Assembly: GCF_030694375.1 (NCBI RefSeq)
Contig: NZ_JAUXYL010000038.1
Coordinates: 496,001 to 560,000, forward strand
Length of the DNA: 64,000 bases
Direction of reading: 5' to 3'
Origin: Algoriphagus sp.
Lineage (GTDB): Bacteria > Bacteroidota > Bacteroidia > Cytophagales > Cyclobacteriaceae
The position numbers and the translations under genes were made by a program. Of this stretch, positions 51,428-61,935 are shown one piece after another (position 1 is the first letter of the stretch; the number at the start of each line of letters is the position of its first letter). The notes below the pieces were generated by a model. That model made no database searches. It saw only the letters and a program-made list of their open reading frames with translations, and was not told the origin of the DNA.

Positions 51428-52786
51428 ATGAGTGATGAGGCCCTAGGTTTTGATGCATTTAAGCTAAATAAACAACTGCTCGAGGCTGTGGCAACTGCAG
51501 GCTATACCCTACCAACACCTATTCAGCAGAAAGCGATTCCCCTAGCCTTAGCTGGTCACGATGTGCTTGGAATTGCACAGACCGGTACAGGTAAGACTGC
51601 TGCCTATGTGCTTCCGCTTCTGATGAAAGTAAAATATGCCCAAGGTGTTCATCCCAGAGGGATAATCCTCGCGCCCACACGCGAGCTGGTGATGCAAATC
51701 GAAGAAGTAGCCAAGCAATTAGCTCAGAATACCGATCTACGAATCGTCAGCCTCTATGGAGGATTGGGTCCGAAAACCCAAATTGAAAACATTACGGCTG
51801 GTGTCGATATTATTATTTCTACACCTGGAAGATTCATGGATTTATATAGAAAGGGCACTATTTATACCAAAGACATCAAAACCATGGTTTTGGATGAAGC
51901 GGACAAAATCATGGACATGGGCTTTATGCCCCAGATTCGGTCAATTTTGGAAGTAATTCCGTCGAAAAGACAGAATTTGCTTTTCTCTGCAACTTTCAGT
52001 GCGCGGGTGGAAAACCTAGCCTCAGAGTTTCTTGAATTTCCTGAGCGAGTCGAAGTGACACCTTCTGCAACGACAGCCGAGACCATCGGTCAAGTCAAAT
52101 ATCACGTCCCAAATATCAAAACCAAGATCAATCTCCTGGAGCATTTGCTTGCAAATGAAGAAATCAATCGGGCGATAATTTTTACCCGAAGCCGAAAAAA
52201 TGCCGAATCAGTATTTAGCTTTTTGGAGCGGAAACACTTAGGCGAGATTCGTGTCATTCATGCTAACAAGGGTCAAAATACCCGAATCAACTCCATGGAG
52301 GATTTCAAAGGTGGCGAAGTCAGAATCCTGGTGGCAACCGATGTGGCATCCCGAGGCTTGGATGTGACAATGGTTTCGCATGTAATCAACTTTGATGTGC
52401 CGCTGATCTATGAAGATTATGTGCACCGAATTGGGCGAACTGGCAGAGCTGAACAGGAAGGCAAAGCCATCACCTTTGTCAATCCAGCAGAGATCTATCA
52501 CTTCGATCGAATCGAGGACATCATTCGAATGCGCGTGGATTTATTGCCAATCCCGGGAGTAGTGGATGTTCCGGATACACCCTTTGAAGAAAAGCAAGGA
52601 TATGAGCGTGAATTGGATCGGCTTAAGCAACGCGATAATCCGGATTACAAAGGCGCTTTCCACGAGAAAAAAGCTCCGCCCAAAGCTAATATTGGTAAAG
52701 GGGAAAAGGTTCGAGCCAAAAAACATGTGAAAAAGCCGAACCGTAACCAAATGAAGACAAAGAATCAGAAGAATAAAGGAAAATAA
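51428..52786 (+). CDS. DEAD-box ATP-dependent RNA helicase (RhlE-like)
   Basis: A 452-residue two-domain RecA-fold helicase. All motifs are present: Q motif LPTPIQQKAIPLAL, walker A AQTGTGKTAAY, PTRELVMQI, the DEAD box in VLDEADKIMD, SAT (LFSATFSA), and the C-terminal HRIGRTGRAEQEG. The basic tail after residue 420 (KKHVKKPNRNQMKTK) is typical of RNA-binding extensions. It acts in RNA unwinding, ribosome assembly or mRNA decay. It is divergent from the dihydroorotase gene, and a strong terminator follows. Confidence 0.94.
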   Translation: MSDEALGFDAFKLNKQLLEAVATAGYTLPTPIQQKAIPLALAGHDVLGIAQTGTGKTAAYVLPLLMKVKYAQGVHPRGIILAPTRELVMQIEEVAKQLAQNTDLRIVSLYGGLGPKTQIENITAGVDIIISTPGRFMDLYRKGTIYTKDIKTMVLDEADKIMDMGFMPQIRSILEVIPSKRQNLLFSATFSARVENLASEFLEFPERVEVTPSATTAETIGQVKYHVPNIKTKINLLEHLLANEEINRAIIFTRSRKNAESVFSFLERKHLGEIRVIHANKGQNTRINSMEDFKGGEVRILVATDVASRGLDVTMVSHVINFDVPLIYEDYVHRIGRTGRAEQEGKAITFVNPAEIYHFDRIEDIIRMRVDLLPIPGVVDVPDTPFEEKQGYERELDRLKQRDNPDYKGAFHEKKAPPKANIGKGEKVRAKKHVKKPNRNQMKTKNQKNKGK

Positions 52787-52812
52787 AAATGGTCCCAATC
52801 GGGACCATTTTT
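52785..52812. terminator. Bidirectional terminator
   Basis: A perfect 12-bp stem (52785-52796 with 52801-52812) with loop AATC and A/T tracts at both ends. It lies between the convergent helicase and peptidase genes, and its left arm overlaps the helicase stop. Confidence 0.9.
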
Positions 52813-52813
52813 A

Positions 52814-54310
52814 TTATCTGTCAGTTCTGGTGTTTGTGCCATCCACTGGAGTTCGCTGCTCTCTGTTTGCTAGATCCCAAGCCGTATGGAAGATCAGCTG
52901 TGCACGTTTGGTCATCAGTGGGAATTCGATTTTATCGACCGTATCCGTTACTTGGTGATAGTCATCATGCACTCCATTGAAGAAGAAGATCACCGGGATG
53001 TTGTGCTTCGCGAAGTTGTAGTGATCCGATCTGTAATAGAATCTGTTTGGATCGTCTTCGGCATCATAGCGATAATCTAGAATCAGATTGGTATAGGTGA
53101 TGTTATTGTATTCGTTGATTTTCTTCAAGTGGGAAGAAAGCATCTCCGAACCGATCACATAGACATAGTCTTTGTTTTCCTCTTTGTCGTATTCGTAGTC
53201 GATACGACCGACCATGTCAATGTTGATGTTATTTACTGTGTTTGCCAATGGAAAAACAGGATGATCACCATAATATTCCGAACCCAAAAGTCCTTTTTCT
53301 TCACCGGTTACATTCAGGAAAAGAATACTTCTTCTTGGCTTCATCCCGTCTTTTGCAGCAAGAGCAAAGGCCTCAGCAATTTCCATCACAGAGACGGTTC
53401 CAGAGCCGTCATCATCCGCACCATTGAATACCTCGCCCGTTGAGCTCACGCCTACGTGATCGTAGTGCGAAGAGATTACCAATACTTCCTCTTTTTTATC
53501 AGTTCCTTCCAAGAAACCCATTACGTTTACTGCATCAACAGGTGTTATGGTTTTTACGATCTGATACGTTGCTTTTTGCGAAGTGATGGTTTCGGGTGTA
53601 GACTTTGCAGCTTCTTTTAAGGTTTCAACAGGAGTGTTGAAAAGCTGCCCCATTTTATCAGAGCTCACCATGAAGATCGGTCGCTGAGCAGTTTCTTTAT
53701 CAAAACCAATTCTTCCCCTTCCTGCTAAGGTCTTGTAGCGATTTGCAATTCTGTCAAAATTAGCTTGACCTTCCATCGTCACAATCACAATTCCGGCTGC
53801 ACCTGCGTCCATTACTTTGGTCACTAGATCATTGCTTCTAACGCCCACAGCCCACAGGCCTACAAGCTTACCTTTGACGTCAACTTTTGCCAGATTTTCG
53901 TCTGTGACTAAGCCAAGGAACACCAAATCAGCTTTAGCAGCTTTGGCCATATTTCCATCACCAGTGAAGACGAAATCCTGATTTTCGACAAGTTTAGATT
54001 TTCCGATTTGTAGCGTGACTTTACTAAAATTTGCAGTTACCAAAGGCACAGTCTGGAAGTAGCTCCCATTTACAGGAGCCGTCAAGCCGATATTTTTGTA
54101 GAAATCCGCCAAATACTGTGCAGCAAGTTTCCCCGTTTCAGAACCGGTGTCCCGTCCTTGCATTTCGTCGGAGGCGAGGTAGGTTAGGTGCTTGGTAAGG
54201 TCTTCTACGCTGATTGTATTGGCGTATTTCACCTGTGCAGGAGTTTGAGCAAGGGTTGGAAAAGCCAAGCCTAAGGCTATTGCTCCGCTTAATATTAATT
54301 TTTTATGCAT
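52814..54310 (-). CDS. M28-family zinc peptidase with PA domain
   Basis: A 498-residue exported aminopeptidase. The signal peptide ends PTLAQ. A protease-associated (PA) domain covers roughly residues 115-200. The M28 catalytic domain has the cocatalytic zinc ligands in SHYDHVGV, GADDDGSGT and VTGEEKGLLGSEYY (catalytic Glu), plus DMVGRID and YRSDHYNF. It would trim peptides in the periplasm or outside. It is monocistronic between terminators. Confidence 0.92.
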   Translation of the reverse strand: MHKKLILSGAIALGLAFPTLAQTPAQVKYANTISVEDLTKHLTYLASDEMQGRDTGSETGKLAAQYLADFYKNIGLTAPVNGSYFQTVPLVTANFSKVTLQIGKSKLVENQDFVFTGDGNMAKAAKADLVFLGLVTDENLAKVDVKGKLVGLWAVGVRSNDLVTKVMDAGAAGIVIVTMEGQANFDRIANRYKTLAGRGRIGFDKETAQRPIFMVSSDKMGQLFNTPVETLKEAAKSTPETITSQKATYQIVKTITPVDAVNVMGFLEGTDKKEEVLVISSHYDHVGVSSTGEVFNGADDDGSGTVSVMEIAEAFALAAKDGMKPRRSILFLNVTGEEKGLLGSEYYGDHPVFPLANTVNNINIDMVGRIDYEYDKEENKDYVYVIGSEMLSSHLKKINEYNNITYTNLILDYRYDAEDDPNRFYYRSDHYNFAKHNIPVIFFFNGVHDDYHQVTDTVDKIEFPLMTKRAQLIFHTAWDLANREQRTPVDGTNTRTDR

Positions 54311-54434
54311 ACAGTTTTAAATTTAGGCTGCTAAACTAGACAAATTTTTAACCCTTGGAAAAACCGTTTGTCAAGAACGGAGGTTTAGTGGTAAATTATT
54401 CTTCGTCCGCAAAACCTTTTCCTCTAAGAAATAG

Positions 54435-54442
54435 TACCTTTG
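54435..54442 (+). promoter_or_regulatory. Predicted -7 box upstream of gcvP
   Basis: TACCTTTG is an exact match to the Bacteroidetes TAnnTTTG -7 element and lies 59 bases before the gcvP ATG. No good TTTG element is found at the usual distance upstream, so the promoter call is moderate. No glycine riboswitch is apparent in the 54311-54500 gap. Confidence 0.38.
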
Positions 54443-54500
54443 CGATCGTAAAAACAGGATGGTTTCAAACCCAAATACATCATAATCCTAAGCGTTCTTT

Positions 54501-57395
54501 ATGCAGATCAATCTTTCAAATGCTGTCAAATTCGAGAGCAGACACAATGGCCCGACAGAGGCGGAAATCGCGGAGATGTTGGAGAAAATCGGTGCCTCTT
54601 CTCTGGAGGAATTAATCAACCAAACAGTTCCCGAATCGATTCAGTTGACTAGGCCTTTGGATTTACCAAAAGCGAAATTGGAATCTGAATTTCTGGCAGA
54701 CTTCAAAGTACTTGCATCAAAAAACAAAGTGTTCAAGTCCTTTATCGGATTGGGATACTATGACACCATCGTACCTGGAGTCATTTTAAGAAACGTCCTG
54801 GAGAATCCAGGATGGTACACCGCATACACACCATATCAGGCTGAGATCGCTCAGGGTCGATTGGAGGCATTGATCAATTTCCAGACGGTGGTGATGGAAC
54901 TCACAGGAATGGAATTGGCAAACGCATCTCTTCTTGACGAAGGAACAGCTGCTGCTGAAGCGATGACGATGCTTCACGCGGTGAAGCCTAGGGAAAAGAA
55001 AAATGCCAACCGCTATTTTGTAGACGAGAAAGTATTTCCTCAGACCAAAGCACTTTTGGTGACCAGAGCGGAGCCGATTGGGATTGAGTTGGTATTTGGC
55101 CCAATTTCTTCCTTGGATTTAACAGATCCGGAATTGTATGGTGTGATGTTCCAATATCCAAATGGAGATGGGGCAATTTCCGATTATTCATCAATTGTAG
55201 CTGCCGCAAAAGAAAATAAAGTTTTGACTGCCTTTGCCTCTGATTTGCTAGCCTTGACACTTTTGACTTCTCCCGGAGAAATGGGAGCAGACGTAGTAGT
55301 CGGTTCTGCGCAGCGATTTGGAGTTCCTATGGGCTACGGTGGACCGCATGCCGGGTTTTTTGCTACAAAAGAGGAATTCAAGAGGCAAATACCGGGTAGA
55401 ATCATTGGCGTGTCCATCGACCGTGCCGGAAACAAGGCTTATCGAATGGCACTTCAAACTCGTGAACAGCATATCAAGCGCGAAAAAGCGACCTCAAATA
55501 TCTGTACAGCACAAGTACTCCTCAGTGTGATGGCCAGCTTCTATGCAGTCTATCACGGACCAAAAGGTCTGAAAAATATTGCTTTGCGTGCACATGGCTT
55601 AGCCAAGTTGACCGCCACTGCATTGAGCAAGGTTGGATTGAATGTAGCGGACCATGCCTTCTTCGATACCATTCAGATCAAAATGAATGAAGTTTCCAGA
55701 GAACGAGTTCGTGGACTGGCTTTGGGAGCAAATATGAATTTCAGATACGAAACTGATTCCATTTTCATCTCCTTTGACGAAACGAAGTCACTAGAGGATG
55801 TCAAATCTATCGTGAATATTTTTGCCACAGAGGAAGGAAAGCATACGCTGAATTTGGATGAGCTAGTTGAAGGGCTTCAGTTGGAGTTGCCGGCAGCTTT
55901 AGCTAGAAAATCCGACTATCTGACGCACCCAGTATTTAATAATTATCACAGCGAACATGAGATGCTTCGCTACATCAAGCGATTAGAAAATAAGGATCTT
56001 TCTCTTGTTCATTCCATGATTTCATTGGGCTCTTGTACCATGAAACTGAATGCAACGGCTGAAATGATTCCGGTGACTTGGCCAGAATTCGGTCAATTGC
56101 ACCCGTTTGCTCCAATGGATCAGACTTTGGGGTATCAGGAGCTGTTCACCAACCTGAGAACTTGGCTGACTGAAATCACCGGTTTTGCGGACACTTCTTT
56201 GCAGCCTAACTCAGGTGCGCAGGGTGAATATGCTGGCTTGATGGTAATCAGAGCCTATCATATGAATCGTGGAGAAGGACACAGAGATGTGGCTTTGATC
56301 CCAACATCAGCGCATGGAACTAATCCTGCATCCGCCGTGATGGCAGGGATGAAAGTCGTTTTGGTGAAGTGTGATGAAAAAGGAAATATTGATATCAAGG
56401 ACTTGAAATCAAAAGCTACAGAACACAAGGACGATCTTTCTTGCCTGATGGTAACTTATCCATCGACGCATGGAGTTTTTGAGGAAGTGATTCAGGAAAT
56501 CTGTGCGACCATCCATCAGTATGGCGGACAAGTTTATATGGATGGCGCTAATATGAACGCGCAGGTGGGATTAACTTCTCCGGGTAGAATTGGAGCTGAC
56601 GTTTGTCACTTGAATTTGCACAAGACCTTCTGTATTCCTCACGGTGGAGGTGGACCAGGTATGGGGCCAATCTGTGTAGCAAGTCATTTGGCACCTTTCC
56701 TTCCGGGAAATCCATTGGTGAAAACAGGTGGAGAACTTGCAGTTTCCTCTATTTCATCTGCTCCATACGGAAGTGCTAGTATTTTACCGATCTCTTACGC
56801 TTACATCGCGATGATGGGTGGAGATGGATTGACAAATGCTACTAAAATGGCAATCTTAAACGCGAACTACATCAAAGAAAGACTAGCTGGACATTATCCG
56901 ATTCTATATACCGGTTCCAAAGGTCGCGCAGCACACGAGATGATCGTGGATTGCAGAGCATTCAAAGAAGTCGGAGTAGAGGTGGAAGATATTGCCAAGC
57001 GATTGATGGATTATGGCTATCACGCACCGACAGTTTCTTTCCCGGTTGCAGGAACTTTGATGATCGAGCCTACCGAATCAGAGACAAAAGCTGAATTGGA
57101 TAAATTCTGTGATGCTTTATTATCTATTCGTGAAGAAATCCGTGAAATAGAGGAAGGAAAAGCTGACCGTGTCGAAAATGTGTTGAAAAATGCTCCGCAT
57201 ACGGCTAAAATGGTGCTTACAGGAGAATGGACGATGCCTTACTCCAGAGAAAAAGCGGTATTCCCGATAGCCTTTGTAAAGGAAGGAAAGTTCTGGCCAA
57301 CAGTAAGAAGGATTGATTCTGCATATGGCGACAGGAATCTTGTCTGTAGCTGTATTCCTGTTGAAGAGTATGCAACTGAGACTGAATTAGCTTAA
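54501..57395 (+). CDS. gcvP: Glycine dehydrogenase (decarboxylating), P-protein
   Basis: A 964-residue single-chain P-protein of the glycine cleavage system. It decarboxylates glycine with PLP and passes the aminomethyl group to lipoylated H-protein. The PLP lysine is Lys 708 in [18 protein letters not shown]. The N-terminal [14 protein letters not shown] and [13 protein letters not shown] are also typical. Both halves are in one frame without a break. The H- and T-proteins are not in this window. It is convergent with lipA, which makes the lipoyl cofactor for the H-protein. Confidence 0.97.
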   Translation: MQINLSNAVKFESRHNGPTEAEIAEMLEKIGASSLEELINQTVPESIQLTRPLDLPKAKLESEFLADFKVLASKNKVFKSFIGLGYYDTIVPGVILRNVLENPGWYTAYTPYQAEIAQGRLEALINFQTVVMELTGMELANASLLDEGTAAAEAMTMLHAVKPREKKNANRYFVDEKVFPQTKALLVTRAEPIGIELVFGPISSLDLTDPELYGVMFQYPNGDGAISDYSSIVAAAKENKVLTAFASDLLALTLLTSPGEMGADVVVGSAQRFGVPMGYGGPHAGFFATKEEFKRQIPGRIIGVSIDRAGNKAYRMALQTREQHIKREKATSNICTAQVLLSVMASFYAVYHGPKGLKNIALRAHGLAKLTATALSKVGLNVADHAFFDTIQIKMNEVSRERVRGLALGANMNFRYETDSIFISFDETKSLEDVKSIVNIFATEEGKHTLNLDELVEGLQLELPAALARKSDYLTHPVFNNYHSEHEMLRYIKRLENKDLSLVHSMISLGSCTMKLNATAEMIPVTWPEFGQLHPFAPMDQTLGYQELFTNLRTWLTEITGFADTSLQPNSGAQGEYAGLMVIRAYHMNRGEGHRDVALIPTSAHGTNPASAVMAGMKVVLVKCDEKGNIDIKDLKSKATEHKDDLSCLMVTYPSTHGVFEEVIQEICATIHQYGGQVYMDGANMNAQVGLTSPGRIGADVCHLNLHKTFCIPHGGGGPGMGPICVASHLAPFLPGNPLVKTGGELAVSSISSAPYGSASILPISYAYIAMMGGDGLTNATKMAILNANYIKERLAGHYPILYTGSKGRAAHEMIVDCRAFKEVGVEVEDIAKRLMDYGYHAPTVSFPVAGTLMIEPTESETKAELDKFCDALLSIREEIREIEEGKADRVENVLKNAPHTAKMVLTGEWTMPYSREKAVFPIAFVKEGKFWPTVRRIDSAYGDRNLVCSCIPVEEYATETELA

Positions 57396-57411
57396 ATAAA
57401 AAAGTTGAATG

Positions 57412-57451
57412 AAAACAAAAATGGCTGCCAATTGGCAGCCATTTTTGTTTT
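57412..57451. terminator. Bidirectional terminator between gcvP and lipA
   Basis: A perfect 18-bp stem (57412-57429 with 57434-57451) with loop AATT, rich in A on the left and T on the right, so it can stop transcription from both sides. Its right edge touches the lipA stop. Confidence 0.93.
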
Positions 57452-58328
57452 AAATGTTAACATGTCGCTCCGCATGATAGGAAGATCTAACCAAAGGTCC
57501 GGATTCCACATATTTTAAACCTCTTTTTAATCCTTCCTCCCGATATTCGGCAAAGAGATCAGGATGAATGAACTCTGCGACTTCTATGTGCATTTTAGTG
57601 GGTTGCAGGTATTGACCCAGAGTGAGAATATCACACCCATGTTGAACCAGATGATCCATAGCAGTCAGGACTTCTTCTTTTTTTTCCCCAAGACCAAGCA
57701 TGATCCCAGTTTTTGTCCGTTTTCCAAATTCTTTTGTCAACTTGATCTGTTCCAAGGAACGCTCATATTTTGCCTGTGGGCGAACTCTTCGATACAAACT
57801 TCCGACTGTTTCCATGTTGTGAGACACCACTTCTTGTCCTCCACTGATCATTCGATAAAGTGCATCCCAATTTGATTTCACATCAGGGATTAGCGTTTCG
57901 ATGGTTGTTTCTGGCGAAAGTTCTTTGGTCTGAACTACGGTCTGATACCAGATTTCAGCACCCTTGTCTTTTAATTCATCCCGATTTACTGAGGTGATGA
58001 CGGCATGTTTTACACCCATTAATTTGATCGCTTCAGCTACTCTACGAGGCTCGTCGGTGTCATATTCAGGTGGTCTTCCTGTCGCTACTGCACAGAAAGA
58101 GCAGGAACGCGTACAAACATTTCCCAAAATCATGAAAGTCGCTGTGCCTGCTCCCCAGCATTCTCCCATATTAGGGCAATTCCCACTTTCGCAGATGGTG
58201 TGAAGCTTATGTTCGTCGACTAATTTTCTGACTTTGGCGTATTCTTTTCCCACGGGAAGCTTCACCCGAAGCCAATCTGGCTTCTTGCGGCGGGTTGCTT
58301 CTTCTGAGATTACTGGCAATTCAATCAT
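57450..58328 (-). CDS. lipA: Lipoyl synthase
   Basis: A 292-residue radical SAM enzyme that inserts two sulfurs into octanoyl-H-protein. Both Fe-S clusters are visible: the auxiliary cluster cysteines C46, C51 and C57 ([12 protein letters not shown]) and the radical SAM triad C72, C76, C79 (CTRSCSFC), plus the conserved C-terminal RSSYHAE serine segment. Its cluster supply would depend on carriers such as the Nfu protein at 1703. It converges on gcvP. Confidence 0.97.
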   Translation of the reverse strand: MIELPVISEEATRRKKPDWLRVKLPVGKEYAKVRKLVDEHKLHTICESGNCPNMGECWGAGTATFMILGNVCTRSCSFCAVATGRPPEYDTDEPRRVAEAIKLMGVKHAVITSVNRDELKDKGAEIWYQTVVQTKELSPETTIETLIPDVKSNWDALYRMISGGQEVVSHNMETVGSLYRRVRPQAKYERSLEQIKLTKEFGKRTKTGIMLGLGEKKEEVLTAMDHLVQHGCDILTLGQYLQPTKMHIEVAEFIHPDLFAEYREEGLKRGLKYVESGPLVRSSYHAERHVNI

Positions 58329-58383
58329 TACTTTCGGATTTGGTACAAAGGTAACTGTGAAGATTTCAAAAACCCAATTGGGT

Positions 58384-59112
58384 TTATTTTCGGAAACCGT
58401 AGAAAAAGGTAAAATAAGCAGACTGAAAGAACTGGTTGTTTTCTGCCGTGGGGATGAGAGGTATTTCTTTGCTATAGCCTTCTAGCATGTAACCGACTTC
58501 CAATCCAGTAGCGCTGCTTCTAAAGACTCCAAACTCGAACATAAGTGCGGCTTTCAAGGTAGCCCCAACTGCAATTTCAGATTGTCCAATCCCTTGAAAC
58601 AGTCTTCCAGATCCTAAAATATTAAATCTGCTTTGATGGACTTCCGGATTATATTGTTCAGTAACAGTTTGGACTCTGCTTACTGCGTATTCAATAAAAT
58701 AAGGAGCAATCAAGCCAATGGTAGGGCCCGCAGCAGCTAAAGCACTTACTTGAACGCCTTGGTTTGGCGCTTTTTTAAAAAGCACTATTTCACGCCCGTA
58801 ATGAGGTCTTATCGCGTAGAGATAGTTTGATTTTCCGAAAATGTAGCTATTGCCTAGAACCGTATTGTATCTGGCTTCTTTTTGGCTTTTCACGTTAGAC
58901 AATTCAATCCCCCAAAATGAAAATTGTGAATCGTCTATTCGAGTTCCTGCTTTGAAAACAATTCCTCCAATAAGGCCTCCATTTGTGTTTTTATTAACAC
59001 CAAACAGGTATTCCTTATCATATTCATAATTTCCCACATCCTCTCTTTGAGGAAAAGCGGTCAGGGATATGAAGAAGAAAAATACGGGTAAGATTAATTT
59101 CAGCTTGCTCAT
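58384..59112 (-). CDS. Predicted outer-membrane or periplasmic protein, unknown
   Basis: A 242-residue exported protein with a signal peptide (ending AFPQ) and then a beta-rich sequence of alternating aromatic and polar residues ending FFYGFRK, an aromatic C-terminus like that of outer-membrane barrels. I do not recognise a domain, although it resembles Bacteroidetes proteins annotated only as hypothetical. It lies upstream of lipA on the same strand with a 55-base gap. Its start faces the divergent OsmC gene. Confidence 0.7.
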   Translation of the reverse strand: MSKLKLILPVFFFFISLTAFPQREDVGNYEYDKEYLFGVNKNTNGGLIGGIVFKAGTRIDDSQFSFWGIELSNVKSQKEARYNTVLGNSYIFGKSNYLYAIRPHYGREIVLFKKAPNQGVQVSALAAAGPTIGLIAPYFIEYAVSRVQTVTEQYNPEVHQSRFNILGSGRLFQGIGQSEIAVGATLKAALMFEFGVFRSSATGLEVGYMLEGYSKEIPLIPTAENNQFFQSAYFTFFYGFRK

Positions 59113-59136
59113 TCGAGTTGGTCGAAAATATTGCTC

Positions 59137-59144
59137 TATTTTTG
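59137..59144 (+). promoter_or_regulatory. Predicted -7 box upstream of the OsmC gene
   Basis: TATTTTTG is an exact TAnnTTTG match, 38 bases before the ATG at 59183. TTG occurs 16 bases upstream (59118-59120), a little close for the -33 element. Confidence 0.38.
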
Positions 59145-59182
59145 GTTATAAGTGTTTAACTGTATTTTAAAAGTAAGAGTTT

Positions 59183-59587
59183 ATGCCCACTATAAAAAGT
59201 TCATATTTAGGGAATTTGAGAACCCAGTCGGAGCACCTTCAGTCCGGTACTCAGCTCCTTACCGATGCGCCTATCGATAACAACGGGAAAGGTGAAGCTT
59301 TTTCTCCGACTGATCTGGTTGCCAGTGCTTTGGGGAGCTGTATGGTGACAATTATGGGTATAGTAGCAGATAGGGAAGGTATTTCTCTGAATGGTCTGAC
59401 CTGGCAAGTAAAGAAGATCATGCAAGCCTCTCCTCGAAAGATTCAAGAAATAGTTGTGGATTTTGAGTGGGACAATCCCATTGATGATTCTGTTTTTATA
59501 CAAAAACTTAAGAATGCTGCGCGAACTTGTCCTGTAGCGCTTAGCCTTGATCCGGCCATTAAGCAGACAATAAACTTCAAGTTCTAA
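59183..59587 (+). CDS. OsmC-family peroxiredoxin-like protein
   Basis: A 134-residue OsmC/Ohr-fold protein that would reduce organic peroxides with a Cys pair. The first active-site Cys is in ALGSCMVTIMG (about residue 56), and the second in ARTCPVALSLDP (about residue 117). The GEAFSPTDLVASALGSC segment is typical. It may respond to osmotic or oxidative stress. A plain -7 box precedes it. The next gene follows after about 50 bases, so co-transcription is possible. Confidence 0.9.
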   Translation: MPTIKSSYLGNLRTQSEHLQSGTQLLTDAPIDNNGKGEAFSPTDLVASALGSCMVTIMGIVADREGISLNGLTWQVKKIMQASPRKIQEIVVDFEWDNPIDDSVFIQKLKNAARTCPVALSLDPAIKQTINFKF

Positions 59588-59635
59588 GCGAATCGAATTC
59601 TTTTTCGGTTCTTTGTAAGTCTATAAACCCAATTA

Positions 59636-60547
59636 ATGATGTGTTATCTCTTTGAAAGTTTCAAAGGCTGGAAAGAATACTGTGAAAGCCAAAATGTCAG
59701 CTTAGTTCAATCGGTGATTGAATATGAGATTGAACAAAAGAATTCTTCTGAAGAAAGAATTTGGACCGGACTCCAGCACGCCTATTCAGTCATGAAAGAC
59801 GCAGTTAAAACAGGACTGGAAGATGAAATGACATCAAGATCAGGGATGATCAATAATGGAGCAAAAAAAGTGTTCAATCATCCCCTAGCGGTACTTTCTC
59901 CTGAATTCCAAAAATTGATTTCAAGGGCTTTGGCAGCCAAAGAAGTTAATTCCTGTATGGGAAGAGTGGTTGCGGCGCCAACTGCGGGTGCTTCAGGCAT
60001 ACTTCCTGGAACACTGGTCACCTTACAGGAAATCCATGGCTTGAGCGACTCAAAAATATTGGAAGGGCTTTTGGTTGGCGCTGGAATTGCCTTGATCATC
60101 GAAGAAAAAGCGAGTCTTGCAGGAGCAGTAGGAGGCTGTCAGGCAGAGACTGGTTCAGCAGCAGCCATGGCGTCAGGAGGGATTGTTTACTGTTTGGGTG
60201 GGACAATTGATCAGGTTTTTAACGCAGTTGCCATTACTATTCAGTGCATGCTCGGGTTAGTTTGTGATCCTGTTGCTGGTCTTGTAGAAGTGCCTTGTGT
60301 TGTAAGAAATGCAAGTGCAGCAGCGATAGCTTTCAGTTCGGCGCAAATTGCTTTAGCCAATGTGAATGCTGTAATTCCAGTGGATGAATGCATCGAGGCA
60401 ATGGGCGAAATAGGGGCATCAATGGAAAGCCGTTACAAGGAAACAGCTATGGGTGGACTAGCTGCTACATTGACGGGTCAAGAAATATCCAAGCGGGTTT
60501 TGATTCAGGATATTGAGATCTTGCCTGACGAAAATTTACCCGAGTAA
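59636..60547 (+). CDS. sdaA: L-serine dehydratase, Fe-S type, alpha subunit
   Basis: A 303-residue enzyme that deaminates L-serine to pyruvate using a 4Fe-4S cluster. Motifs PTAGASGILPG, GGCQAETGSAAAM and CDPVAGLVEVPC supply the cluster cysteines. Only the alpha part is present: the fused form has an additional beta domain before it, and no beta gene is adjacent. The beta chain must be encoded elsewhere, or this is an alpha-only enzyme. A second Met (59639) is an equally good start. Its end overlaps the convergent membrane-protein gene by 12 bases. Confidence 0.88.
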   Translation: MMCYLFESFKGWKEYCESQNVSLVQSVIEYEIEQKNSSEERIWTGLQHAYSVMKDAVKTGLEDEMTSRSGMINNGAKKVFNHPLAVLSPEFQKLISRALAAKEVNSCMGRVVAAPTAGASGILPGTLVTLQEIHGLSDSKILEGLLVGAGIALIIEEKASLAGAVGGCQAETGSAAAMASGGIVYCLGGTIDQVFNAVAITIQCMLGLVCDPVAGLVEVPCVVRNASAAAIAFSSAQIALANVNAVIPVDECIEAMGEIGASMESRYKETAMGGLAATLTGQEISKRVLIQDIEILPDENLPE

Positions 60548-60994
60548 TCGAATAAAAAAGGGAATTTGAAGTATTTGCTCAATGGTAAGACTGAAAATGG
60601 ATGCCCAAAATATTGCGCTCCACAGCATATGAAAGTAGATGTTTCGCTTTTTAGTCCCAAAAGAAACTAATATCAAAGTCCCACCTATTGGAGTTAAAAA
60701 TATCGGTGTTGCAAATGCAATACCGATTTCACCATATTTTTTCCAAAGCGTCACAATTGATCTAGACCTTTTACTAAAAACGGTTCTTTTCTTTTTGATT
60801 CGAAGTGCAAGAAATTCTTTAAGTCTTGTTCCAATTAAGGTAAACAAGAAAACGCTGGTCATCATTCCAGAAACGCTCACCAGCATTATTTTCCAAAATC
60901 CATAACCTGCTGCTGAACCGAGGATTGGTCCAGCGACAAATTTAAATAGACAAAGAAAATATATACCGAAGAATGTAATTATAGATTCACCCAT
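60536..60994 (-). CDS. Integral membrane protein, VTT/DedA-like or small exporter
   Basis: A 152-residue protein with four hydrophobic segments (about residues 5-24, 35-52, 88-107 and 124-145) and a basic loop (RIKKKRTVFSKRSRS). The segment KYGEIGIAFATPIFLTPIGG resembles the re-entrant region of VTT/DedA or the small COG2426 family, and I cannot decide between them. It follows the exchanger gene with a 16-base overlap, so they are coupled. Confidence 0.6.
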   Translation of the reverse strand: MGESIITFFGIYFLCLFKFVAGPILGSAAGYGFWKIMLVSVSGMMTSVFLFTLIGTRLKEFLALRIKKKRTVFSKRSRSIVTLWKKYGEIGIAFATPIFLTPIGGTLILVSFGTKKRNIYFHMLWSAIFWASIFSLTIEQILQIPFFIRLLG

Positions 60995-61932
60995 AAGAGG
61001 AAATACAAATATGCGAAATAGCTTAAAAGGAGTATTGATCCTTCAAGTTGCGAAATTCGCATTTTTCTTCTCATCAAAAGAAAAAGAAGTAAAGAGATTC
61101 CAATCATCCACAGATAGTCGGATTGGATAAAAGCCTCGGAAATATTGATCGGATTTATAATCGCCGTGATTCCAATGATCGAAAGAATATTCATAATATT
61201 ACTTCCAAGGATGTTCCCTAATGCAAGATCCGTTCGCTTTGATAAAGCTGCGATGATAGATGTGATGAGTTCTGGTAGACTAGTACCAATAGCAACGATT
61301 GTCACCCCGATTACTCGTTCTGAAACTCCAAATTGTCTAGATATAAGTATAGCATTATCCACCAAGAGTTCTGAACCAAAGTATAAGCCGATGGTCCCTC
61401 CTACAAGTAGACCGATGGAAGCTGCCCAGCTGTAATTTCCCACAGGGCCAAATTCTTCAGGATTACCCTCTTGGCTTTTCTCAATTCCCTTACCTAGATT
61501 CCTTAAAAGGTAGGCATTGAAAGCTATGAAGGAAATAACCAGGAAAATTCCTTCCCAAACTGAAATAATGAGATCTAGGCTTAGGGTATAAAAAATTAAT
61601 GTAACTAATAGCATCATGCTATAGTCAAATCGAATGTGGGTTTGGCGAATAAGGATCGGGTAGAATAAACTGCTTAAACCTAAAACCAGTGCTATATTAG
61701 AAATATTTGAGCCTACGACATTCCCAATAGAAATGTCGCTATTTCCCTTAAGTGAAGCATTTATACTAACCAAAAGCTCGGGAGCTGAGGTGCCAAAAGC
61801 AACCACAGTTAGTCCAATTAAACCTGCATTCATTCCCAGCTTTAAAGCAATGGAAGAGGCACCATCTACCAAAAGCTTCCCGCCAAGGAGGAGGATCAGT
61901 AATCCTATGGCTAATAAAAAATAAATGATCAT
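60979..61932 (-). CDS. Calcium/sodium antiporter (CaCA, YrbG-like)
   Basis: A 317-residue exchanger with ten hydrophobic helices in two inverted halves. The two alpha repeats are clear: FGTSAPELLVSINASL with GNVVGSNISNIALVLG, and GTSLPELITSIIAALSK with LALGNILGSNIMNIL. The paired Glu residues bind the cation. It would export Ca2+ at the expense of a Na+ gradient. It lies 3 bases after upp and overlaps the membrane-protein gene by 16 bases. Confidence 0.92.
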   Translation of the reverse strand: MIIYFLLAIGLLILLLGGKLLVDGASSIALKLGMNAGLIGLTVVAFGTSAPELLVSINASLKGNSDISIGNVVGSNISNIALVLGLSSLFYPILIRQTHIRFDYSMMLLVTLIFYTLSLDLIISVWEGIFLVISFIAFNAYLLRNLGKGIEKSQEGNPEEFGPVGNYSWAASIGLLVGGTIGLYFGSELLVDNAILISRQFGVSERVIGVTIVAIGTSLPELITSIIAALSKRTDLALGNILGSNIMNILSIIGITAIINPINISEAFIQSDYLWMIGISLLLFLLMRRKMRISQLEGSILLLSYFAYLYFLLWVNL

Positions 61933-61935
61933 CGC

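Noticed and set aside
54311..54500. Glycine riboswitch before gcvP
   Set aside because: I see no conserved glycine-aptamer pattern, only a promoter-like box.
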